A DNA stretch of 64,000 nt from Grimontia kaedaensis (lineage in GTDB: Bacteria; Pseudomonadota; Gammaproteobacteria; Enterobacterales; Vibrionaceae): NCBI RefSeq assembly GCF_023746615.1, contig NZ_CP082275.1:3534001-3598000 (forward strand), given 5' to 3'. Position numbers and translations under genes: made by a program. The notes beneath the pieces were generated by a model. The model was not told the DNA's origin and ran no database searches. It saw only the letters and a list, made by a program, of their open reading frames with translations. Below, piece by piece: positions 24,276 to 32,279 of the stretch (its first letter is position 1; the number at the start of each line of letters is the position of its first letter).

Positions 24276-26162
24276 TCAATCCGTGTCATATCGGCGCTTA
24301 ATACCCGCTTTTTTGATTCGCCGATGTACCGTTGAGCGATCGACACCCATTACTTTCGCCGCTTTCGAAATGTTCCAACCACAGGCTTCGAGTACCTCAA
24401 GCGTTCCTCCGGCAGATTCAGCTTCCCTAAAAGTCAGGCGCTTTGCGTTTAACAACTGCTCAGGAAGGTGTTCAGGCAACAGCTCATTTCCCTCACAAAA
24501 GGCCAGCGCAAACTGCAGCATATTTTCCAGTTCTCGAATATTGCCTGGCCAGTCATACCGCTCAAGTATGTGACCGGCAGAGACTGAAACACAGACAGTG
24601 CGATCAACCAGTTTGGTGATCAAGATTTCTGCAAGCCAGAGAATATCGCTTCGCTCTCTGAGCGAAGGAATCGTAAGGGTGGCACCATTGATACGATAGA
24701 AAAGGTCTTCACGAAAACTGCCGTTTTTCACCAGTTCAGGTAAGGATTTATGTGTTGCCGCAAGCACCCGGAAAGAGACAGGGATAGCCTTGGTTGCGCC
24801 GACGGGCAGCAATTCCCTTTCTGCTAAAACACGAAGCAATCTGGCCTGAAGCGACAAAGGCATATCCCCAATTTCATCCAAAAACAGGGTGCCGTTGTTG
24901 GCCTGCTCAATCAGCCCTCTTTTGCCTTTGCTGCGCGCGCCGGTAAAGGCACCGTCTGCATAACCAAAGAGCTCACTTTCAATCAGACTTTCAGGGATGG
25001 CCGCACAATTAATAGCAATGAAAGGGCCGGATTTACGTGACGAACTCTCGTGAATGGCTTTGGCCAAAAATTCTTTCCCAGTACCGGTTTCCCCGTTCAG
25101 CAGAAGTGGCAAATCCGACATTGATAGCGTGGTCGCTTTGATTGCCAAATCCGCCATCTTGGCATCATCACCATAAAGCGATGCCAAGCTGCCACTCACG
25201 ACTTTTTTACGCCGCCGTATTGAAGAAGGCTGCGGGGCTATAGCATGGGCAAACCACAAATCACCATGAATGGTAGCCAGCAATCTTTCTTCCGTGGGAA
25301 GTGCTCGACTGAGCGCGGGAAGCTCGTTGATATCGAGATTGAAAAAGTCCGACAGCGAACAACCCAATAGTGCGCGTGGTTGCCGCCAGTCATTGCCTTT
25401 AATCCGTGAAAGCAGGCGTTGGGTACTATGTGTCATTCCAATGATCCTTCCTTCGGCATCTACCGCCATGGCACATTCAGGATCCACATCTAAAAACGCG
25501 GGAGATTGGCTGAGCCGGATGACCCATTCCTTCCGGAAGGTATTCATCAGTGCCGCCATTTCAATGCGACGAGTGCAGGAAGTGACGAGTTGCAAGGTTA
25601 GCGCCTGACTGGCTTTGGGTTCGGGGCTATGGAGCGCAGAGATATCCAACACCGCTGCTAATGAACCATCTACATCGTAAATCGGTGCTGCTGTGCAGGA
25701 AAGTGGCGAATGCGTAGCATCAAAGTGATCACTCTGATGTACAGTTAACGCTTCACCAGTATAGATGCAAGAACCGACTCCGCAGGTGCCCGCCCGCGCT
25801 TCAGACCATTCTGCCCCGAGGTAGAGCCCAGCTTTTTTCAGCTCCCAGGTGAGTGATGCATCTCCCTGATAATCGACCGTCACGCCCTCAGCATCTGTCA
25901 GCATCAACACATAACCGTGATCCGCCACCTGATGATACAAAGCATCGAGCCCGTACTTTGCCGTGCGAATTAGCTTATCGAGCCGTTCACGATGTTCCTT
26001 GAGCTGGGTATGGGGAACAATATATGCCTCCTGCATCACGACAGGATCAAGATGATAATCGTCGATACACCTTGTCCAAGACGTGGCAATAACATCGTCA
26101 CGGGATGTTTGACTCCCCTCAATAACGCTTTGCACTTCCTTGATGTGTTCACTGACTCGCAT
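24276..26162 (-). CDS. acoR: sigma-54-dependent activator of acetoin catabolism
   Basis: 628 residues. The N-terminal part (about 60-220) fits a GAF sensor domain; the AAA+ domain (about 325-560) has Walker A G-E-T-G-T-G-K-E at 357-364, the sigma-54 contact loop G-A-F-T-G-A at 404-409 and Walker B T-L-F-L-D-E-I-G-D at 425-433; a Fis-type helix-turn-helix ends the protein (about 590-620). It should bind upstream of the divergent acoXABC operon and drive its sigma-54 promoter at 26420-26436 in response to acetoin or acetaldehyde. The AcoR name rests on domain order and on this neighbour. The ATG at 26162 is followed directly by the domain; no strong ribosome binding site is seen. Confidence 0.9.
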   Translation of the reverse strand: MRVSEHIKEVQSVIEGSQTSRDDVIATSWTRCIDDYHLDPVVMQEAYIVPHTQLKEHRERLDKLIRTAKYGLDALYHQVADHGYVLMLTDAEGVTVDYQGDASLTWELKKAGLYLGAEWSEARAGTCGVGSCIYTGEALTVHQSDHFDATHSPLSCTAAPIYDVDGSLAAVLDISALHSPEPKASQALTLQLVTSCTRRIEMAALMNTFRKEWVIRLSQSPAFLDVDPECAMAVDAEGRIIGMTHSTQRLLSRIKGNDWRQPRALLGCSLSDFFNLDINELPALSRALPTEERLLATIHGDLWFAHAIAPQPSSIRRRKKVVSGSLASLYGDDAKMADLAIKATTLSMSDLPLLLNGETGTGKEFLAKAIHESSSRKSGPFIAINCAAIPESLIESELFGYADGAFTGARSKGKRGLIEQANNGTLFLDEIGDMPLSLQARLLRVLAERELLPVGATKAIPVSFRVLAATHKSLPELVKNGSFREDLFYRINGATLTIPSLRERSDILWLAEILITKLVDRTVCVSVSAGHILERYDWPGNIRELENMLQFALAFCEGNELLPEHLPEQLLNAKRLTFREAESAGGTLEVLEACGWNISKAAKVMGVDRSTVHRRIKKAGIKRRYDTD

Positions 26163-26471
26163 AGTGACTGCCGTATGCTACCGCCCCTGTCATTTGATCA
26201 ATTATTAATCAACAACAAAACAGTCATACAACTCTGTACAACGGTAAAGCCGACTTTCCTGCTCCTATTTCTCACTCACAACACAGAATTTATTTTCCTG
26301 TGACATCCACTACCTGATCACGCCACACCTGTTGCACGCCGGGGCATCAGCGCCACACATCACCACAAAAACAAAAACGATAGGGTCATGATATTTATGA
26401 ATATTTTCCGCATCACCACTTGGCATGCATCTTGTTCAGTCCCTTCCACCAGCCAAGAGTGAGGATTAACT
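26163..26471. other. 309-base divergent control region acoR/acoX
   Basis: This holds the sigma-54 promoter for acoX and the AcoR operators, which I could not identify by eye. The part 26210-26300 is AT-rich and could hold a bend for activator looping, but no sequence fits the IHF consensus well. No gene is supported here. Confidence 0.6.
26420..26436 (+). promoter_or_regulatory. sigma-54 promoter of acoXABC
   Basis: TTGGCATGCATCTTGTT matches the sigma-54 consensus TTGGCACG-N4-TTGCW, with GG at 26422-26423 and the -12 dinucleotide at 26434-26435 exactly 10 bases later. The -12 position reads GT instead of GC. It fits control by the divergent AcoR. Confidence 0.85.
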
Positions 26472-27524
26472 GTGACTGGATTGACGGTAGGGATCATTGC
26501 CAATCCCATTTCTGCCCGCGACATTCGCCGGGTGATCGCCAAAGGCGCCAACCTGCAGCTCACTGACAGAGCAAACATGGTGCTGCGAATTCTGGCAGGA
26601 CTCGCGCAGGGTGGTGTTGATCATGTGGTAATGATGCCGGAGAGGGCAGGCCTTAGAACGCATATAGAACGTGGACTAAATCAGGCTTCTCTGGATAACT
26701 TTCGGATGCCAGATGTCCGTTGGCTCTCCATGCCTGTTTCATCCACGGCGCAGGATACCCTTGATGCCAGCCATGCCATGCGCGACCTTGGTGTTTCCGC
26801 GATTGTCGTTCTTGGCGGTGACGGTACTCACCGTCTGGTGGTCAAAGCCTGCGGAAACATTCCCATCTCTGGCGTTTCCAGCGGGACCAATAACGCCTTT
26901 CCTCCGCTGACAGAACCAACCATCACTGGCATCGCTACAGGTCTTGCAGTGTCAGGAAAAATTCCTCCATCACAGGCATTTGAAGCTAACAAACTACTGG
27001 AAATCATGGTCAACGAGACCCGTGATATAGCCCTTGTCGATGCAGCCGTCGTTCAAGAACGTTTTATCGGTGCCCGCGCCGTCTGGCGACCAGAAAGCCT
27101 TCGGGAGCTGTTTGTGACCTTTGCCGCCCCCTCACTGATTGGGCTTTCTTCCATTGCCGGATTAATCCAACCCATCACCCGAAAAGCACCTGTAGGCATG
27201 CGCCTTACGTTTACCAGCCCACAAGACGCAATTTATTCCGTCAATGCACCACTCGCTCCGGGATTACTGACGCCAGTTCATATTGGGCACAGCCAGCTTT
27301 TTGAACCCGATTTACTCATTACGCCTGTCAACCAGCAGGGCTCTTTCGCCCTCGACGGCGAGCGGGAGCTGCCATTTGGCCCTGACGATCAAGTTTCGGT
27401 CACCCTCAAACATGACGCTTTCAACACAGTCGATGTGCCGCGCTGTATGGCCTTTGCCGCTGAGCATGGCCTGCTTCGCTTCCCCTCGACACACACAACG
27501 ACAACATCAAGGAGAAACTCATGA
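26472..27524 (+). CDS. acoX: AcoX, NAD kinase-like protein of the acetoin operon
   Basis: 350 residues from a GTG start with GAGG upstream. It belongs to the ATP-NAD kinase superfamily: the G-G-D-G-T motif is at 115-119, followed by a Ser/Gly-rich S-G-V-S-S-G-T-N-N-A-F loop. In Cupriavidus necator AcoX is the first gene of the acetoin operon and was not needed for acetoin growth, so its role is unknown. The C-terminal third is less like NAD kinase. Its TGA overlaps the acoA ATG by 4 bases. Confidence 0.88.
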   Translation: MTGLTVGIIANPISARDIRRVIAKGANLQLTDRANMVLRILAGLAQGGVDHVVMMPERAGLRTHIERGLNQASLDNFRMPDVRWLSMPVSSTAQDTLDASHAMRDLGVSAIVVLGGDGTHRLVVKACGNIPISGVSSGTNNAFPPLTEPTITGIATGLAVSGKIPPSQAFEANKLLEIMVNETRDIALVDAAVVQERFIGARAVWRPESLRELFVTFAAPSLIGLSSIAGLIQPITRKAPVGMRLTFTSPQDAIYSVNAPLAPGLLTPVHIGHSQLFEPDLLITPVNQQGSFALDGERELPFGPDDQVSVTLKHDAFNTVDVPRCMAFAAEHGLLRFPSTHTTTTSRRNS

Positions 27525-28510
27525 GTGATAATCCATTTCCACTCTCTCGTGAACAGTTGCTGGACGCATACCGGATGATGAAAACCATCCGTGATTTCGA
27601 AGAGCGCTTGCACGTCGACTTTTCCCGTGGCGACATCCCGGGTTTTGTCCACCTCTATGCGGGTGAAGAGGCCACGGCCGTTGGCATCATGATGCATTTG
27701 AATGACAACGACCGCATAGCCTCGACCCACCGCGGGCATGGCCACTGCATCGCCAAAGGCGTCGACGTACACGGCATGATGGCGGAAATCTATGGCAAGG
27801 AAACCGGCTCCTGTCGCGGCAAAGGCGGTTCAATGCACATTGCGGATTTATCCAAAGGCATGATGGGCGCCAACGGCATTCTAGGTGCTGGCTCCCCATT
27901 AGTATGTGGCGCTGCCCTTGCCGCAAAACACCTTGGCCATGGCGGTGTGGGCATCAGCTTTACCGGTGATGGCGCATCCAACCAGGGCACCTTTCTGGAA
28001 AGCTTAAACCTTGCTGCCGTCTGGCAACTTCCCACCATTTTTGTGATTGAAAACAACGGTTATGCGGAATCAACCTCCGTGGATTGGGCAGTAGCCTGTG
28101 ACTCCTATGTCGACCGCGCAACTGGCTTTGGCCTGCCGGGCGTCACTGTCGATGGCACGGATTTCTTCGCTGTTTATGAAGCCGCAGGAGAAGTCATCAA
28201 ACGCGCCAGAAACGGCGGTGGCCCTTCGATGCTGGAATGCAAAATGGTGCGCTTCTTTGGCCACTTTGAAGGGGATGCCCAGACCTACCGCGCTGACGGC
28301 GAAGTGGAAGATATCCGCACCAACCGCTGCTGTCTGAAACTCTTCCGCCAACGTGTGGAAGAAACTGGCCTTATCAACGCTGACGAATTCAACGCCATTG
28401 ATGGCGAAGTGGCCGCACTTATCGAAGATGCCGTTCTCGCAGCGATTGATGCGCCACAACCACCAGCCAGTGCCCTACTGACCGACGTTTACGTCAGCTA
28501 TTCAGAATAA
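27521..28510 (+). CDS. acoA: acetoin dehydrogenase E1 alpha subunit (thiamine diphosphate-dependent)
   Basis: 329 residues. It is the alpha subunit of the acetoin:DCPIP oxidoreductase E1, which with AcoB cleaves acetoin to acetaldehyde and an acetyl group that passes to the lipoyl arm of AcoC. The thiamine diphosphate motif starts G-D-G-A-S-N-Q-G at 149 and ends E-N-N-G at 177-180, with Mg-binding D150 and N178 or N179. The H-R-G-H-G-H-C and G-S-M-H-I motifs, the usual alpha-subunit active-site segments, are also present. AAGGAG is 6 bases before the ATG. It overlaps acoX and lies 14 bases before the acoB start. Confidence 0.95.
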   Translation: MSDNPFPLSREQLLDAYRMMKTIRDFEERLHVDFSRGDIPGFVHLYAGEEATAVGIMMHLNDNDRIASTHRGHGHCIAKGVDVHGMMAEIYGKETGSCRGKGGSMHIADLSKGMMGANGILGAGSPLVCGAALAAKHLGHGGVGISFTGDGASNQGTFLESLNLAAVWQLPTIFVIENNGYAESTSVDWAVACDSYVDRATGFGLPGVTVDGTDFFAVYEAAGEVIKRARNGGGPSMLECKMVRFFGHFEGDAQTYRADGEVEDIRTNRCCLKLFRQRVEETGLINADEFNAIDGEVAALIEDAVLAAIDAPQPPASALLTDVYVSYSE

Positions 28511-28524
28511 CAAGGAGAGTGATG

Positions 28525-29538
28525 ATGGCCAGAACACTATCAATTAAGGATGCAATTAACGAAGCGATCGACCAGGAAATGTCCCGCGATCCTAACGTTA
28601 TAATGATGGGCGAAGACATTGTCGGCGGTACCGGCGCACCAGGTGAAGACGATGCCTGGGGCGGCGTACTCGGGGTGACCAAAGGGCTTTATGCCAAACA
28701 TCCCAACCAAATGATGGATACGCCCCTGTCGGAAAGTGCCTATGTGGGTGCTGCCATTGGTGCTGCTACCTGCGGGCTCCGTCCGATCGCAGAGCTGATG
28801 TTTATCGATTTTATGGGCGTCTGCTTCGATCAGATTTTTAACCAGGCCGCCAAGTTCCGCTATATGTTTGGCGGGAAGGCAGAAACGCCAGTTGTTATCC
28901 GCGCCATGTGCGGCGCTGGCTTTAGAGCTGCAGCACAACACAGCCAGATGCTCACGCCTCTTTTTACCCATATTCCCGGGCTAAAGGTGGTTTGTCCGTC
29001 GAATGCCTATGATGCCAAGGGGCTGCTTATCCAGTCCATCCGAGACAATGACCCAGTGATCTTCCTCGAGCATAAAAACCTCTATGCCACCGAATCTGAT
29101 GTGCCGGAAACGCCTTATGCCATACCCTTTGGCGAAGCCAATGTGCTTCGTGAAGGTAAAGACGTCACCCTGGTCTCTTATGGCCTGACGGTCAACCGCG
29201 CTCTGGAAGCGGCTGAACAACTGGCCAAGCAAGGCGTGCAATGTGAGGTGATTGACTTGCGTACTCTCTCACCGCTGGATATCGATACGGTCTTAGAAAG
29301 CGTTGAAGAGACGGGCCGCTTGGTGTGTATCGACGAAGCCAGCCCACGCTGCTCAATCGCTGCGGACGTTTCTGCACAGGTGGCTGAGTCGGCCTTCTCG
29401 TCGCTAAAAGCACCGATTGCCATGGTGACCCCTCCCCACACTCCCGTGCCTTTCTCTCCATCACTGGAAGACATCTATGTACCGACCGTTGACGACATTG
29501 TCAGCGCGGCAAACCGAACGATGGGAGCGAATACATGA
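28525..29538 (+). CDS. acoB: acetoin dehydrogenase E1 beta subunit
   Basis: 337 residues. This transketolase-like beta subunit pairs with AcoA to form the E1 active site. The sequence from M-A-R-T-L-S-I-K-D-A to the end is close to Cupriavidus and Pseudomonas AcoB, with G-E-D-I-V-G-G near residue 30, D-T-P-L-S-E-S near 65 and E-A-S-P-R-C near 272. AAGGAG at 28512-28517 is 7 bases from the ATG at 28525; a GTG at 28519 and ATG at 28522 are alternatives. It overlaps acoC by 4 bases (ATGA). Confidence 0.95.
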   Translation: MARTLSIKDAINEAIDQEMSRDPNVIMMGEDIVGGTGAPGEDDAWGGVLGVTKGLYAKHPNQMMDTPLSESAYVGAAIGAATCGLRPIAELMFIDFMGVCFDQIFNQAAKFRYMFGGKAETPVVIRAMCGAGFRAAAQHSQMLTPLFTHIPGLKVVCPSNAYDAKGLLIQSIRDNDPVIFLEHKNLYATESDVPETPYAIPFGEANVLREGKDVTLVSYGLTVNRALEAAEQLAKQGVQCEVIDLRTLSPLDIDTVLESVEETGRLVCIDEASPRCSIAADVSAQVAESAFSSLKAPIAMVTPPHTPVPFSPSLEDIYVPTVDDIVSAANRTMGANT

Positions 29539-30638
29539 GTGAGAAAATCATACCTGTGGTGATGCCCAAATGGGGACTTTCCATGAAGGAAGGTACCCTC
29601 ACTGATTGGCATGTCGACGAAGGGGACACCATTGAAGTCGGTCAGGTGATCATGGATGTGGAAACCGACAAGATTGCCAGCGAGGTGGAAGCGCCGGATG
29701 CCGGGCTCCTGAGACGCAAGGTCGCTGAGGAAGGTGACGTCTATTCAGTTCAAGCTCTACTTGGTGTACTTGCGCCACCAGAGGTGACAGACGAAGAAAT
29801 CGATGCCTATGTCGCCGCCTTTGTTCAGCCCTCCTCCGAAGAAGGAGACGAGGAAGAAGCGGCCTCAGCCTATGCTTTTATCGACACTGATGCTGGCAGT
29901 ATTCGCTACAGTCATTTGAATGCAGACGCCTCTGGGACGCCTTATGTACTGATACATGGCTTTGGTGGCGACTTGGACAACTGGCTGTTTAATCTGGATG
30001 CCCTTGCCGAAAAAGCCCCTGTGCTGACGCTTGATCTTCCAAACCACGGGCAGTCAGCGATTTCAGCAGATGTGCAGTTTAACGACCTCATCAACACCGT
30101 CGTGACTGTGATGGACAAGCTCGATATTGAGAGAGCCCATCTGGTCGGTCATTCGATGGGCGGGCTTATCAGTGGTGAACTCGCAAGGCTCCATCCCAAT
30201 AAAGTCGCTTCGCTGACTTTGATTGGCAGCGCAGGCCTTGGGAAAGACATCAACAACAACTACATCCGCGGCTTTGTCGATTCAGAAAGCCGGAAAACCC
30301 TAAAACCTGTCTTGCAGCTGCTTTTTGCAGACAGCAGTTTGGTCACGCGTAATCTGGTCGATGATGTGCTCAAATACAAACGGCTTGATGGAGTCAAAAC
30401 CTCACTGAACACGCTCGCCGATCAACTTTTTGTTGATGGCACCCAAAGCGTTGCGCTGGACTCAGATACGATTCCGTCACCGCTTGTGATTTGGGGCGAG
30501 TCAGATGCGGTAATCCCTGCTTCGCACGCTTCAAACATCAGCAATGCAGAAGTGCACGTTCTCGCAGGGGCTGGGCATATGGTGCAGATGGAGCAAGCAG
30601 TAGCAGTCAATGCCCTCATCCTTTCCCACACCCAATAG
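29535..30638 (+). CDS. acoC: AcoC, lipoyl domain fused to alpha/beta hydrolase (acetoin dehydrogenase E2)
   Basis: 367 residues. The N-terminal lipoyl domain (about 3-80) has the lipoylation lysine at 46 in E-T-D-K-I-A-S-E. An acidic linker (about 98-112) leads to an alpha/beta hydrolase domain (about 115-367) with the oxyanion motif H-G-F-G-G at 141-145, the nucleophile elbow G-H-S-M-G-G with Ser207, and candidate acid and base Asp324 and His348. The usual E2 catalytic domain with H-x-x-x-D-G is absent, as in the known AcoC proteins. It transfers the acetyl group from E1 to CoA; a hydrolase-type triad for that step is odd. No E3 gene follows. Confidence 0.92.
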   Translation: MSEKIIPVVMPKWGLSMKEGTLTDWHVDEGDTIEVGQVIMDVETDKIASEVEAPDAGLLRRKVAEEGDVYSVQALLGVLAPPEVTDEEIDAYVAAFVQPSSEEGDEEEAASAYAFIDTDAGSIRYSHLNADASGTPYVLIHGFGGDLDNWLFNLDALAEKAPVLTLDLPNHGQSAISADVQFNDLINTVVTVMDKLDIERAHLVGHSMGGLISGELARLHPNKVASLTLIGSAGLGKDINNNYIRGFVDSESRKTLKPVLQLLFADSSLVTRNLVDDVLKYKRLDGVKTSLNTLADQLFVDGTQSVALDSDTIPSPLVIWGESDAVIPASHASNISNAEVHVLAGAGHMVQMEQAVAVNALILSHTQ

Positions 30639-30655
30639 GTTTCGGTAACCACTAA

Positions 30656-30677
30656 AAAGGGATGTTCTGCATCCCTT
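30656..30677. terminator. terminator between acoC and nudC (stronger leftward)
   Basis: AAGGGATG (30657-30664), loop TTCTG, CATCCCTT (30670-30677). On the leftward transcript it is followed by TTTTT, serving nudC; the nudC stop codon (30676-30678) overlaps the stem. Rightward it has only AATTC after the stem. Confidence 0.82.
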
Positions 30678-31434
30678 AATTCTGCACCTTGACCGCTTCA
30701 ATTAAGCGTCTGGCAATGGTCCCTTCCGGTGCCACCAGCGGCAAGTCATCGACATCAAACCACTGCGCGTCCGTAAGCTCTTCATAGTCCGGATTAATCT
30801 CACCGCTCTCATAGTCTGCGACAAACCCCATCATCAGATTGGAAGGAAAAGCCCAAGGCTGGCTGTCAAAGTAGCGGATGTTACTGACTTCTATTCCTGT
30901 CTCTTCCTTCACCTCACGGGCAACACATTGCTCCAGCGTCTCTCCCACTTCGACAAACCCGGCAATCACTGTGTACATACCGTTTTTATGGCGTGGATGA
31001 TGGGCCAGCAGAACTTGATCACCCTTTTTCACAGCCACAATCACACAGGGTGAAACCCGTGGATAATGAACCGTCTTACAGGCATCACATACCATCGCCG
31101 GATGAGACGGCTCAAAGCGGTTCTTACTGCCACAGCGACTGCAAAACACCTGAGAATCACGCATGTAATCAATCTGAATCGCACGCCCAGCGAGATTGAA
31201 CAGCTCCCCGGGCAGGTGTAACAAAGACCTCAACCCGTCCAACTCAGTTTCAAATGCATTGTGGTGCTTATGTGCATACACAACCTCATGCCCATCAAAG
31301 TGTCCTATGGCATAGCTTGCCTTTACCCATTTATCCAATTGATTTTTAGCAATAAGTGGCAGGTTGTGATCCGTCAGCCAGAGTTTTCCGTCGATTACAC
31401 AACACAGATATACAAGATCTTTTTGATCAGACAT
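30676..31434 (-). CDS. nudC: NAD-capped RNA / NADH pyrophosphatase
   Basis: 252 residues from the ATG at 31434; a GTG at 31476 would add 14 residues but lies next to the likely promoter. NudC removes the NAD cap of RNA and splits NADH to NMNH and AMP. A zinc ribbon C-S-R-C...C-D-A-C is at about 98-119, and the Nudix box G-F-V-E-V-G-E-T-L-E-Q-C-V-A-R-E near residue 159 continues into V-K-E-E-T-G-I-E-V. The NudC-type S-Q-P-W-x-F-P-x motif near 194 confirms the subfamily, although it has A where most members have P. It lies divergent from rsd, as in other Vibrio. Confidence 0.94.
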   Translation of the reverse strand: MSDQKDLVYLCCVIDGKLWLTDHNLPLIAKNQLDKWVKASYAIGHFDGHEVVYAHKHHNAFETELDGLRSLLHLPGELFNLAGRAIQIDYMRDSQVFCSRCGSKNRFEPSHPAMVCDACKTVHYPRVSPCVIVAVKKGDQVLLAHHPRHKNGMYTVIAGFVEVGETLEQCVAREVKEETGIEVSNIRYFDSQPWAFPSNLMMGFVADYESGEINPDYEELTDAQWFDVDDLPLVAPEGTIARRLIEAVKVQN

Positions 31435-31576
31435 AACAACACTTCGATCCTTGCTTGGCCGCGCGATTTGAGGCACTCTAAAATCAGTAACCTGATGTTA
31501 GACAATTGATGGCCTGATTGATATGGCTGTAATCCTATAAAAGCGCTCAGGTGCGCTGATCATGAGGAACGTGGTC

Positions 31577-32056
31577 ATGCTTAATAAACTCGAAAAAGCA
31601 CAACAACAGTGGGGCGGTTACAGTGATGTGATCGATTACTGGTTAACGTTAAGACAGGAACTGCTGGTTCAGTACTGCAAAGTAGCTGGCCTTTCTGGCA
31701 ACAATAAAAACTGTCTGCCAACCGAAGAAGAATTGAATCGATTCTGTGAAGCCTTGGTGGACTATATCTCCGCCGGTCACTTCAAAATCTATGACATGGT
31801 TATGGAGCGTTGGAAAGCCACTGGTTTCTCAACCAACGAAGAGATTGATGGTCTCTACTTACACATAGTAGAAACGACAGAGCCCCTTCTGAACTTCAAT
31901 GACAAGTACAGTGGATTTGTCTTAGATGACGACAATTTCGCGGGTTTTGACAGCGACATTTCTACTGTTGGTGAAATTATGGAAGTGCGCTTCGAAAAAG
32001 AAGACATGCTGATCCAGCTGATTGCGGACAGCTTAGCAATTCCTCCCGGCGCTTAA
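31577..32056 (+). CDS. rsd: regulator of sigma D
   Basis: 159 residues, close to E. coli Rsd (158). Rsd binds the housekeeping sigma-70 factor and reduces its access to core RNA polymerase as cells leave fast growth; it also stimulates SpoT in some species. The match runs from M-L-N-K-L-E-K-A through L-V-D-Y-I-S-A-G-H-F-K-I-Y. It is cytosolic and all-helical. The ATG at 31577 agrees with the family start; an earlier ATG at 31562 is possible. The RNA polymerase subunit genes it acts on lie directly beyond, in convergent orientation. Confidence 0.93.
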   Translation: MLNKLEKAQQQWGGYSDVIDYWLTLRQELLVQYCKVAGLSGNNKNCLPTEEELNRFCEALVDYISAGHFKIYDMVMERWKATGFSTNEEIDGLYLHIVETTEPLLNFNDKYSGFVLDDDNFAGFDSDISTVGEIMEVRFEKEDMLIQLIADSLAIPPGA

Positions 32057-32115
32057 TATCTAACGTTTCCAGGCCTTCCGGTTGATGTTATTTCGTCAGC
32101 CGGTTTTCCAGACTC

Positions 32116-32198
32116 CGCTTCTCGCTTCTCGCTTCTCGCTTCTCGCTTCTCGCTTCTCGCTTCTCGCTTCTCGCTTCTCGCTTCTCGCTTCTCGCTTC
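32116..32198. repeat. tandem heptanucleotide repeat (CGCTTCT), about 11.9 copies
   Basis: Eleven perfect copies of CGCTTCT run from 32116 to 32192, followed by CGCTTC. Period 7 is not a multiple of 3, so it would shift frames if in a gene; it lies between genes, 60 bases after rsd. Such arrays vary by polymerase slippage. Confidence 0.97.
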
Positions 32199-32229
32199 GC
32201 AAATAGTCTCTGACTTATTGAAAATAAGG

Positions 32230-32262
32230 CAATAAAAAAGGCACCCCGAAGGATGCCTTTTA
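32230..32262 (-). terminator. intrinsic terminator after rpoC
   Basis: Leftward reading gives AAAAGGCA-TCC-TTCG-GGG-TGCCTTTT followed by TT, with a stable TTCG tetraloop; the plus-strand arms are 32236-32243 and 32254-32261. Confidence 0.92.
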
Positions 32263-32279
32263 TCAGTCATGACGCGAGA

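Larger units (their letters stand above)
32057..32279. other. rsd-rpoC gap with heptanucleotide tandem array
   Basis: This gap between convergent rsd and rpoC contains the 7-base tandem array (32116-32198) and the rpoC terminator. No rsd terminator is visible before the array. Confidence 0.7.

Noticed and set aside
32088..32270. 60-codon leftward frame with E-A-R-S-E-K-R repeats
   Set aside because: It is a by-product of the heptanucleotide array, overlaps the rpoC terminator and has no ribosome binding site.
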